Assembly: GCA_913052515.1 (NCBI GenBank)
Contig: CAJXFJ010000129.1
Span: 1 to 5,836 of the forward strand
Direction of reading: 5' to 3'
Source of the DNA: an uncultured Flavobacteriales bacterium
GTDB lineage: Bacteria; Bacteroidota; Bacteroidia; Flavobacteriales; Vicingaceae
DNA: 5,836 nt
Part shown: positions 1 through 5,836 of the stretch, piece after piece
Layout: every line of letters begins with the position of its first letter
How positions within the stretch are numbered: the first letter of the stretch is position 1
Notes under the pieces: model-generated
What the model was told of the DNA's origin: nothing
Databases searched by the model: none
Seen by the model: only the letters and a program-made list of their open reading frames with translations
Position numbers and translations under genes: made by a program

Positions 1-412
1 GTTGCAGACGGAAAGAAGGCAAGGCCGGAACCTCAGCCGGAATGTAATCATCTGAAGTCCCTTCACCTCGTATGGCAGCAATTGGAAGAATAACATCACC
101 AATTTGCGTCTTCTTTTTCAGTCCTCCACATTTCCCTAGAAATAGCACTGCCTTTGGCATAATACTCGAAAGTAAATCCATAACCGTAGCGGCCATGGCC
201 GATCCCATGCCAAAATTAATAATGGTGATACCGTTTGCGGTGGCTGTTTGCATGGGGTGCTTCTCCCCTTTTATTTCTACTTTAAACTCTTCGGCAAACA
301 TGCGTACATAGTTGCCAAAGTTGGTCAGTAAAATGTATTCTCCAAATTCTTCTCTAGCGGTTCCGGTATAGCGCGGCAACCAATTATCAACTATCTCTTT
401 CTTTGTCTTCAC
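1..412 (-). CDS. amn: AMP nucleosidase (N-terminal 137 codons; 3' end outside window)
   Basis: Hydrolyses AMP to adenine and ribose 5-phosphate in the cytoplasm, as part of purine salvage and adenylate control. The translation begins MKTKKEIVDNWLPRYTG, the usual opening of the roughly 260-residue Bacteroidota enzyme, and continues with NFGMGSAMAA (about 70-79) and LFLGKCGGLKKKTQIGDVIL (about 94-113), the glycine-rich strands of the nucleoside phosphorylase (PNP/UDP) fold, then IRGEGTSDDY. It is much shorter at its N-terminus than the E. coli Amn type. The start is GTG at 410-412: the family's first residues align exactly there, while the next in-frame ATG, about 38 codons on, would delete conserved sequence. 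Only 4 bases separate it from the dpp11 stop, so co-transcription is likely. A plain purine nucleoside phosphorylase is the main alternative, but the N-terminal signature favours AMP nucleosidase. The symbol is used by function, not close homology to E. coli amn. Confidence 0.88.
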   Translation of the reverse strand, partial: MKTKKEIVDNWLPRYTGTAREEFGEYILLTNFGNYVRMFAEEFKVEIKGEKHPMQTATANGITIINFGMGSAMAATVMDLLSSIMPKAVLFLGKCGGLKKKTQIGDVILPIAAIRGEGTSDDYIPAEVPALPSFRLQ

Positions 413-416
413 TATT

Positions 417-2558
417 TTATTTCTCCTTTGTGTTATTCACCAATTTCATTTCTTTTACCAAATGCCCCGCTCCGGCAAACTTATCCACCACAAAAAGAAC
501 ATAGCGAATGTCTACAGAGATATTTCTACATTGATTCACATCGTAAGTAATATCACTCATGGTTCCTTCCCAGTTTCTATCAAAGTTTAACCCAATAAGT
601 TCTCCTTTCGCATTTAAAACTGGGCTTCCAGAATTACCTCCTGTAGTATGATTAGAAGCGGTAAAGCAAACAGGCATATGTCCGGCATCGTCTTGATAAG
701 GCCCAAAATCACGCGCTTCTATTAAATCGACCAAGCGTTTTGGCAAATCAAAGTCTGCACTACCAGCATCATACTTTTCTAAAATACCAGCAGTGGTTGT
801 AAAAAACTCATACTCCACTGCATCATTGGGCTCAAAATCATCTACCTGTCCGTAAGCCAAGCGTAAGGTACTGTTCGCATCTGGGTAGTACCTGCCTTCT
901 ACATTAGCTCGTAAACCTTGTACATAAATCTTACTCAAAGAGTCTATCTCGTCTGAAATTCGATTGTACTCAGGTTTAATCTGCTCATTGTAAATCGCAT
1001 AAAAGTCTTGCATCAACTTAAATGCTGGATCCGTTTTTATTCGATTGGCTGAACCTTTATTGAATTTTTTCAAGTAGAAATCTACTTCGCTTTGCTTGTT
1101 AAAAATACTCGTTTCATATACTTTGGTAATATAGCCTTCTAAGTTTGATTTATTCTTAAGTAATTGCTCAGGTACAAATTCGGCAGGCATATCGTTTACA
1201 TATTTCTGCAACAGTTTTACTGCCATTTCAAGCTCTGTAGGATAATCAAAATCTTTAAAATGCTTTTCCGCTTTTGCTTTCAATTTCTCCACTTCTTCCA
1301 AATTGTCTTTCTTTTCCATCGCATTATCTACAGCTGTTCGAAAGGATGCCGCAAGACCAATCAATTCTAACTTTCGGTAAGGTATTTCAACAAAATAGCT
1401 TCTCGCTTGGGCATATTTTTCAATGGCTTGGTAACGTTCTGCAAAAGCAGTCATTAATCCATCATAAGCTGCTATTCCAGCAGTAGCTTCCAAAAACGCC
1501 TCTTCTTGTTCCTGCTTCATTTGTATCGCATTTGCCTTCTGCAATCCGCGGTTTTCTCCAATCCATTTTTTCCAATAATTACTTACTCGAGCATACTTTG
1601 AAGCATATTTAATTCTTACGGTATCATTCACTTTCATGTGTTTATCCATAATTTCTAAGGCTTGAGCACGAATTTCTATGCGCGCAGGATTTAGCACTTC
1701 TTTGATTTGTTGAATGGCATAAGAAGTCAAATATTCTTGAGTTCTTCCTGGAAAACCATAAACCATAGTAAAGTCACCTTTTTTCACTCCTTCCATGGAA
1801 ATGGGGAAATAATGTTTGGGTTTGTAGGGAACATTGTCTTCACTGTATGCTGCAGGCTTATTATCCTTGTCGGCATAAATTCGAAACAAGGAAAAATCTC
1901 CAGTATGTCTTGGCCACATCCAATTATCGGTATCTCCACCAAACTTACCAATAGCAGAAGGCGGAGCACCCACTAAGCGAACATCCTTAAACGTTTCGGT
2001 AATAAACATATAATATTCATTGCCATAGAAAAATGGACGGATGTAGGCATCATAATGCGTATCTGCCGTGGCCTTTTCTGTTATGGTTTTAATTCGCTTA
2101 CTGATTTCTTCTTGTCGCTCAGTCTCTGTCAAATTAGCATCTAGGCCCATTAAAACCTCCGAAGTAACATCTTCCATACGAACGATAAAAGTGGCCGTTA
2201 AGCCAGGATTAGCTAACTCTTCACTGTGATTCATCGCCCAATATCCATTGGTTAAATAGTCGTTTTCTACCGAGCTATGCGATTGTATTTGGCCGTAACC
2301 ACAATGGTGATTGGTTAAAATTAAACCCTGATCTGAAATGATTTCACCAGTGCAAAAACCACCAAAAGAAATGACTGCATCTTTCAAACTGGATTGATTG
2401 ACGCTGTAAATATCTTCAGCGCTCAACTTTAAACCCATGCTTTGCATTTCTCCCTCATTTAAACTTTTTAGCAAAAGTGGCAGCCACATGCCTTCTTTGG
2501 CAATGGCAAACTGGAAACAAAAAGTTAGGGCAAGGATTAAACTTATTTTATTCTTCAT
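417..2558 (-). CDS. dpp11: Dipeptidyl-peptidase 11 (S46 family serine peptidase, Asp/Glu-specific)
   Basis: Periplasmic exopeptidase that removes dipeptides from the N-terminus of oligopeptides, feeding peptide uptake. At 713 residues it has the normal S46 length. Residues 1-20 form a signal peptide (Lys-rich start, hydrophobic core, AIA before Lys21). The chymotrypsin-like triad is visible: His85 in LTNHHCGYG, an Asp in GGDTDNWMWPRHTGDF (209-221, probably Asp221), and Ser643 in TGGNSGSPV. Between them lies the long, mostly helical insertion (about 270-560) of this family. Specificity is read from the residue 18 positions after the catalytic serine: here Arg661 in NFDRNWEG, equivalent to Arg673 of Porphyromonas gingivalis DPP11, which binds acidic P1 side chains. 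DPP7 has Gly there. The ATG start has no clear Shine-Dalgarno. The gene follows the TMEM175-like gene by 39 bases and precedes the AMP nucleosidase by 4. Family certain; DPP11 subtype strongly supported. Confidence 0.93.
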   Translation of the reverse strand: MKNKISLILALTFCFQFAIAKEGMWLPLLLKSLNEGEMQSMGLKLSAEDIYSVNQSSLKDAVISFGGFCTGEIISDQGLILTNHHCGYGQIQSHSSVENDYLTNGYWAMNHSEELANPGLTATFIVRMEDVTSEVLMGLDANLTETERQEEISKRIKTITEKATADTHYDAYIRPFFYGNEYYMFITETFKDVRLVGAPPSAIGKFGGDTDNWMWPRHTGDFSLFRIYADKDNKPAAYSEDNVPYKPKHYFPISMEGVKKGDFTMVYGFPGRTQEYLTSYAIQQIKEVLNPARIEIRAQALEIMDKHMKVNDTVRIKYASKYARVSNYWKKWIGENRGLQKANAIQMKQEQEEAFLEATAGIAAYDGLMTAFAERYQAIEKYAQARSYFVEIPYRKLELIGLAASFRTAVDNAMEKKDNLEEVEKLKAKAEKHFKDFDYPTELEMAVKLLQKYVNDMPAEFVPEQLLKNKSNLEGYITKVYETSIFNKQSEVDFYLKKFNKGSANRIKTDPAFKLMQDFYAIYNEQIKPEYNRISDEIDSLSKIYVQGLRANVEGRYYPDANSTLRLAYGQVDDFEPNDAVEYEFFTTTAGILEKYDAGSADFDLPKRLVDLIEARDFGPYQDDAGHMPVCFTASNHTTGGNSGSPVLNAKGELIGLNFDRNWEGTMSDITYDVNQCRNISVDIRYVLFVVDKFAGAGHLVKEMKLVNNTKEK
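423..429 (-). promoter_or_regulatory. Candidate ribosome-binding site for the GTG-started AMP nucleosidase
   Basis: On the minus strand the sequence reads AAAGGAG, then ten bases, then GTG. It lies inside the last codons of dpp11 (Thr-Lys-Glu-Lys-stop). It supports the GTG start and suggests that ribosomes finishing dpp11 pass straight to the next gene. The spacer is slightly long, and Shine-Dalgarno pairing is generally weak in Bacteroidota, so the assignment is moderate. Confidence 0.45.
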
Positions 2559-2597
2559 TATTAAAAATTATAGGATGGTTAAGTAGGTTTAGTATGG

Positions 2598-3380
2598 CTA
2601 TTCAGGTATATATTCAGCGTATTTTTTCTTGATTTTTTTGACTTGAAACTTTCTAAAAATTGGCAAAACTATAGGAATTGTGCAATACGTAAAACCAGCT
2701 TGTGGAGCATAAGCACCTCCTCCGATAGAGACAATAGTAATACTTAATATGGCAATAAACACCAAAAACAAATAAGAGTTCATAAAGCATTTGGTTTCGT
2801 AAACTTCCAAGGGATTAAGGTCAAGTATTTTCCTTTTTTTTAGTGCATTTAAATGCATGAAAAAGAGAATCAGGTAAATAAAAAGCAAGCCCAAACTAAA
2901 ACGAATCATCAAGTCTGTCCACTGACTTGAATTCATATGGGCAGATTGAATATTTTCCAAAGCCATTTGCATGGCTGGAGAAGTGTAATTGATTTTCTTC
3001 AGAAAAGTGATAAATATGGCTGAACCTAAGTAAGAGAACAAATACTTTAAAGGATATATATAAAAAAGCAAGACAAATATAAAAATGAAGTTTAGCGATT
3101 TGGTCAACTTATCTTGCATGCCGTAGTAGCGGAAAAAATTGTAGTGATTGTTCCAAATACCAAAGATTAATAGAGCACAAAAAATAAAGCCAATAAAATC
3201 ATACATAGAGGCTTGTAACTCCACATAACTATTTGGTACTTCAGAAGCAATAACGAGTAAAGTTACTGCAAATGCAAACACCGCATCCGTAAGATTTTCG
3301 ATTCGGCTAGTTTCCAAGCCTCGATATCTAAAACCATATTTAGAAGAAGAATGACTCTGTTTTAAAAAGTCTCTAAACAT
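2598..3380 (-). CDS. TMEM175/DUF1211 family membrane protein (putative potassium channel)
   Basis: A 260-residue integral membrane protein with about six hydrophobic segments: roughly 32-48, 59-78, 95-126, 157-177, 198-219 and 222-243. The first begins with RIENLTDAVFAFAVTLLV (26-43), which matches the RxxxFSD signature of TMEM175 proteins in the variant form R26...L30-T31-D32. The second carries WNNHYNFF (76-83), also typical of the family. Known prokaryotic TMEM175 proteins are tetrameric potassium-permeable channels gated by rings of bulky hydrophobic residues on helix 1; by alignment from memory those would be Phe37, Leu41 and Ile44. The N-terminal 25 residues and the basic tail (KVKKIKKK) should be cytoplasmic. 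ATG at 3378-3380 is preceded by AAAAGGA one base away, too close for an ideal ribosome-binding site. It is the first gene of a possible leftward group with dpp11. Family assignment is good; transport activity is inferred. Confidence 0.8.
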   Translation of the reverse strand: MFRDFLKQSHSSSKYGFRYRGLETSRIENLTDAVFAFAVTLLVIASEVPNSYVELQASMYDFIGFIFCALLIFGIWNNHYNFFRYYGMQDKLTKSLNFIFIFVLLFYIYPLKYLFSYLGSAIFITFLKKINYTSPAMQMALENIQSAHMNSSQWTDLMIRFSLGLLFIYLILFFMHLNALKKRKILDLNPLEVYETKCFMNSYLFLVFIAILSITIVSIGGGAYAPQAGFTYCTIPIVLPIFRKFQVKKIKKKYAEYIPE

Positions 3381-3416
3381 TTCCTTTTAATTTGCACCCA
3401 AGTTTACTAATAAGCT

Positions 3417-4460
3417 TTGAGAGATTTGAGAGAATTTATTCCCTTTTCAGCAATTGAAGACAAAGAATGCATTGTAGTAGATGCCTTACACCCACACGCA
3501 ACCATCCTTTCGCATTGGCGTGGAGCCAATTTTCACCCTTCCATAGAAGCAGACACTTCAGGCGAAATTGTCCTCAATGCTTTGCAGAACGAATTTGGTG
3601 GTTTAGATAAACAGTGGGTTTCAGCCAATCATTTCGATATTGATGGTTTTGTAGGGGTATTTGCACTCATCTACCCCGAATTGGCTAAACAGTACGATGC
3701 CGTTTTAAGAGAAATGGCCATTATTGGTGATTTTAGAGAATATAAACCCAAGGATAAAAACAGCCAGTATGCGTTAAAACTCTGTTGCTGGATGAATCAA
3801 GTAGAAAGTAATAAGTTCTACAGACCGTTTGGCGAAAAAGAAGAAATGAAGCTTTGCGTGCAGAAGTTTGAGTATTTCTTGGAGGTTTTTCCTAAAGTAC
3901 TACAACATCCTGAAAGCTTTGCTGAAAATTGGAAAGAAGAAGTAGAAAAGGTTGAAAATGACCTTTCCATTTTAAAAAAAGGTAATCGCACTTATTATCC
4001 AGAACTGACTTTGCTTGTACAAGAGCTTTCAGAACCCATTCATTATTATGCAGCCTTCTCAGAAAGCTATGGTTTTGATTATGTGCTGAGCTGCTTTGAC
4101 AACCATAAATATGAATTGGAATGTAAATACACGACTTGGGTAGACATAGCAAGCCGAAGTAGCTTTCCGCGTTTAAATTTAAAACCCTTAGCAGTAGCAT
4201 TAAATAGAATAGAAAAGAGTGACTACAAGTGGGAAGTGGATAAAGTAACAGATACTGGCCCTATTTTACGTTTAGAATCTAAAGCCTTAAGCAAGGCGGA
4301 TCGCTTTGATCAACCATATCGCCGAGATATTTATTCTTCCTCCATTCCCAAAGAAGTATTTCGAGAAAAAGTACTGAACTATCTGAAAAAGGCATTTCAA
4401 CACACTGAACAAAAACGCTTTTGGACTTGGGATGAGATAAGGAATTTCAATAAAAAATAG
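3417..4460 (+). CDS. Conserved-looking protein of unknown function with HFDIDG motif
   Basis: A 347-residue soluble protein with no signal peptide or membrane segment. I cannot assign a function; it resembles an uncharacterised Bacteroidota family (possibly DUF6687, from memory). Visible landmarks are a His-rich stretch HPHATILSHWRG (25-36), SANHFDIDGFVGVFALI (69-85), IGDFREY (103-109), a charged helical middle (about 135-190), and a C-terminal TWDEIRNF. The HFDIDG segment, followed by a hydrophobic helix, looks like the His/Asp-rich metal-binding motif of DHH-type phosphoesterases, but no DHH triplet is present, so this is only a hint. The frame has a TAA at 3411-3413 and no ATG near the beginning, so initiation must be at TTG 3417-3419 or TTG 3426-3428. 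No ribosome-binding site is evident. It diverges from the TMEM175-like gene and ends 43 bases before the repressor gene. That it is a real gene is well supported by its length and protein-like composition. Confidence 0.75.
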   Translation: MRDLREFIPFSAIEDKECIVVDALHPHATILSHWRGANFHPSIEADTSGEIVLNALQNEFGGLDKQWVSANHFDIDGFVGVFALIYPELAKQYDAVLREMAIIGDFREYKPKDKNSQYALKLCCWMNQVESNKFYRPFGEKEEMKLCVQKFEYFLEVFPKVLQHPESFAENWKEEVEKVENDLSILKKGNRTYYPELTLLVQELSEPIHYYAAFSESYGFDYVLSCFDNHKYELECKYTTWVDIASRSSFPRLNLKPLAVALNRIEKSDYKWEVDKVTDTGPILRLESKALSKADRFDQPYRRDIYSSSIPKEVFREKVLNYLKKAFQHTEQKRFWTWDEIRNFNKK

Positions 4461-4462
4461 AC

Positions 4463-4507
4463 TCATTACTACAAATATAGTTTTTATTACTATTTTTGTA
4501 GTAATGA
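4463..4507 (+). promoter_or_regulatory. 19-bp inverted repeat: candidate BlaI-type operator covering the start codon
   Basis: The left arm TCATTACTACAAATATAGT (4463-4481) and the right arm ACTATTTTTGTAGTAATGA (4489-4507) are reverse complements at 18 of 19 positions, separated by the 7-base spacer TTTTATT. Each arm contains an ACTACAAA/TTTGTAGT element, similar to the TACA...TGTA half-sites recognised by BlaI/MecI repressors, and each arm is itself loosely palindromic (ACTA...TAGT), which would allow two repressor dimers side by side. The right arm includes the ATG of the repressor gene. The position fits negative autoregulation of the repressor and protease genes. Repressor binding is inferred. 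Confidence 0.75.
4491..4498 (+). promoter_or_regulatory. Candidate Bacteroidota -7 promoter box (TATTTTTG)
   Basis: TATTTTTG matches the TAnnTTTG consensus of Bacteroidota primary sigma-factor promoters and lies inside the right arm of the inverted repeat, where a bound repressor would block polymerase. No TTG-type -33 element is found at the expected distance upstream, which lowers confidence. Transcription from here would begin close to the ATG at 4504, giving a leaderless or nearly leaderless message. Confidence 0.42.
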
Positions 4508-4875
4508 AAAAATTAACAGAAGCAGAACTTGAACTGATGAAGTACATGTGGCAATTGAAAAAAGCCTACATGAAAGACATTATGAATGCTTATGAAGAGC
4601 CGAAGCCAGCTTACACGACCATTTCAACTTTATTAAAAAGGCTTTGTGATAAAAAGGTGATTGATTTTGAAAAAGTTGGTCGCGATAAACACTACTTCCC
4701 TTTGTTGGAAAAGAAAAATTATTTCGGTCAGCATTTAAAAAAAATTAGTCAACACTTTTTTGATAATTCAGCAGCCAAACTAGCTAGTTTTTTCGCTGAA
4801 GAAAGCGATTTGAGTCAAGAAGAATTAAAGGAATTAAAGCGCATTATTGACCAAAAAATTGATCAAAATGATTAA
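4504..4875 (+). CDS. BlaI/MecI/CopY family transcriptional repressor
   Basis: A 123-residue winged-helix DNA-binding repressor of the type that controls beta-lactamase and cell-envelope stress genes and is inactivated by proteolysis. The winged helix spans about 3-70: LTEAELELMKYMWQL (helix 1), MKDIMNAY, the recognition region AYTTISTLLKRLCDKKVI (36-53), and the wing FEKVGRDKHYFPL. The C-terminal helices (about 74-121, with DNSAAKLASFFAEES) form the dimerisation part. Length and order match staphylococcal BlaI (about 126 residues). Aligned by eye, the BlaI cleavage site Asn101-Phe102 corresponds to Phe96-Phe97 here, so the scissile site is conserved in position but not in its first residue. 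The ATG sits at the end of the inverted repeat and no Shine-Dalgarno is seen. Its last 8 bases overlap the downstream M56 protease gene, marking the pair as one regulatory unit. The target genes and inducing signal are unknown; beta-lactam response is not shown. Confidence 0.93.
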   Translation: MKKLTEAELELMKYMWQLKKAYMKDIMNAYEEPKPAYTTISTLLKRLCDKKVIDFEKVGRDKHYFPLLEKKNYFGQHLKKISQHFFDNSAAKLASFFAEESDLSQEELKELKRIIDQKIDQND

Positions 4876-5836
4876 CTACTTCATCTTATCTTTTTTAGGC
4901 ACTGTGATTTTTTTCAGTGCTTATCAACTTCTCTTAAAAAATGAAAAGTGGTTTCAATTCAATCGCTTCTTCCTTTTAGCTGGTCTAATCTTAAGCCTAG
5001 TTATACCTGCTCTTCAATTCAATTGGGGAATTGAAATTAACGCTGAACATGAATTGATTGCACAAAGTCAAAGCCTATTTGAAATAGAGAAAATAAATGT
5101 TTCATCAGGACTTGATACAACATATATTAAACCTGAAGAAACCTTCCTTAAAAAGACATTTATCGCCATTTATTGGATGGTTTTTCTTTTGCTTGCACTT
5201 CAATTATGCTACCGACTAAATACTCTCTACAAGCTTACACAGCGACCATTTGAAAATATAAATGACTTTAAAGTATATGTTTTAGAAGAATCTAAAGGGG
5301 TATTCTCTTTCTTTCATTTTCTATTTATCAATGCTGAAGTATTTCAAAATAAAGAAAACTTAGATACGATTTTACTTCATGAGCATATCCACCGAAAACA
5401 ACGACACAGCTTAGACAATTTATTTATTGAAGTGGTAAGCATCTTTTTATGGTTTAATCCTATGATATGGTTATTCAAAAAAGCCATAAAACAAAACCAT
5501 GAGTACCTCGCTGATCAAGTTTGCCAAGCGGAAACCGAAACCACCTTATATCAAAATCTGATTTTACAGTTTGCACAAAAGCAATCAAAAAGCAGGCTGG
5601 TAAGTCAATTTAGCTATCCTAAACTTAAAAACAGAATGATTATGATGAATAAGAACTACTCCAATCAAAACAGAATCTGGAAAGGATCCATAATTCTATT
5701 TGCATTCGCACTCTTTTGCACTTTAAATTCTTTTAAACTCACTCCAAAAGAAAAGCCATTAATTGTCATCATAGATCCCGGGCATGGTGGGCAAGACCAT
5801 GGCACAAGTGTAGATGGAATACATGAAAAAGATTTA
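4868..5836 (+). CDS. M56 (BlaR1/MecR1-type) membrane metalloprotease fused to an N-acetylmuramoyl-L-alanine amidase domain (5' 323 codons; 3' end outside window)
   Basis: Starts with ATG overlapping the repressor stop by 8 bases and stays open to the window end. Membrane segments lie at about 2-22, 33-50 (FNRFFLLAGLILSLVIPAL, typical of M56) and 98-115, with a fourth at 273-289. The cytoplasmic zinc protease domain lies between segments three and four: HEHIH at 171-175 (His171, Glu172, His175), then WFNPMIW and NHEYLADQVC, where Glu212 should be the third zinc ligand. By analogy with BlaR1 it cleaves the neighbouring repressor. After segment four and an eight-residue linker comes LIVIIDPGHGGQDHGT and then GIHEKDL (298-323), the hallmark opening of Amidase_3 domains, with zinc ligands His306 and Glu320. 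BlaR1 topology places this part in the periplasm, where such enzymes cut the amide bond between MurNAc and the stem peptide. The domain is cut by the window, so the third ligand and catalytic Glu are unseen. M56 identity and amidase motif are clear; the joint function is inferred. Confidence 0.92.
   Translation, partial: MINYFILSFLGTVIFFSAYQLLLKNEKWFQFNRFFLLAGLILSLVIPALQFNWGIEINAEHELIAQSQSLFEIEKINVSSGLDTTYIKPEETFLKKTFIAIYWMVFLLLALQLCYRLNTLYKLTQRPFENINDFKVYVLEESKGVFSFFHFLFINAEVFQNKENLDTILLHEHIHRKQRHSLDNLFIEVVSIFLWFNPMIWLFKKAIKQNHEYLADQVCQAETETTLYQNLILQFAQKQSKSRLVSQFSYPKLKNRMIMMNKNYSNQNRIWKGSIILFAFALFCTLNSFKLTPKEKPLIVIIDPGHGGQDHGTSVDGIHEKDL

Noticed and set aside
2559..2597. Terminator or separate promoter between the TMEM175-like gene and dpp11
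   Set aside because: The 39-base gap contains no convincing hairpin and no clear TAnnTTTG box, so I left it unassigned; co-transcription is possible but not shown.
3381..3416. Promoters in the divergent gap
   Set aside because: The minus strand holds TAAACTTG, one mismatch from TAnnTTTG, but no -33 element at a suitable distance. The plus strand has only imperfect matches such as TAAGCTTTG. Neither is strong enough to annotate.
3892..4200. Open frame on the minus strand inside the 3417-4460 gene
   Set aside because: It lies wholly within a longer gene with protein-like composition; its translation has no recognisable domain and looks like an antisense shadow. The same applies to the open frames at 72-311, 1164-1486, 1707-1976 and 4287-4547.
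4463..4507. The inverted repeat as a rho-independent terminator for the upstream gene
   Set aside because: The stem is very AT-rich, has no T-run after the second arm, and ends on the start codon of a BlaI-type gene, which fits an operator better. Some transcript end here cannot be excluded.
4868..5836. Classical beta-lactam sensor (BlaR1 with penicillin-binding domain)
   Set aside because: After the last membrane segment the sequence is an Amidase_3 opening (DPGHGG...EKDL), with no sign of the STxK serine motif of a penicillin-binding sensor in the visible part.

Overview
The window looks like chromosomal DNA of a member of the Bacteroidota (Flavobacteriia or a related class). The reasons are AT-rich sequence, an S46 dipeptidyl-peptidase of the DPP11 type, the short Bacteroidota-type AMP nucleosidase, weak or absent Shine-Dalgarno sequences, a TAnnTTTG -7 box, and a BlaI/M56 gene pair typical of the phylum. 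It is almost fully coding: six protein genes, two of them cut by the window ends. I found no RNA genes, insertion sequences or CRISPR arrays.

Left part (1-3380, minus strand). Three genes read leftward: a TMEM175/DUF1211-like six-pass membrane protein, then a secreted dipeptidyl-peptidase 11 that removes Asp/Glu dipeptides from oligopeptides in the periplasm, then the first 137 codons of an AMP nucleosidase. Gaps are 39 and 4 bases, so they could be co-transcribed. The last two are the tightest pair: the likely ribosome-binding site of the nucleosidase lies inside the end of dpp11.

Middle (3417-4460, plus strand). A 347-residue soluble protein of unknown function diverges from the membrane-protein gene across a 36-base gap. 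It seems to start with TTG. Its best landmark is an HFDIDG motif that resembles the metal-binding motif of DHH phosphoesterases but is not proof of membership.

Right part (4463-5836, plus strand). A BlaI/MecI-type repressor is followed, with an 8-base overlap, by an M56 (BlaR1/MecR1-type) membrane metalloprotease. A near-perfect 19-base inverted repeat ends on the repressor's start codon and contains a candidate -7 box, so it is a good candidate autoregulatory operator.

The most interesting feature is at the right edge. After its last membrane segment, where staphylococcal BlaR1 carries a penicillin-sensing domain, this M56 protein continues in frame into a zinc-dependent N-acetylmuramoyl-L-alanine amidase (Amidase_3) domain. 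This suggests a one-protein link between periplasmic peptidoglycan cleavage or binding and cytoplasmic cleavage of the repressor. The window ends about 26 residues into that domain, so its completeness cannot be judged here.
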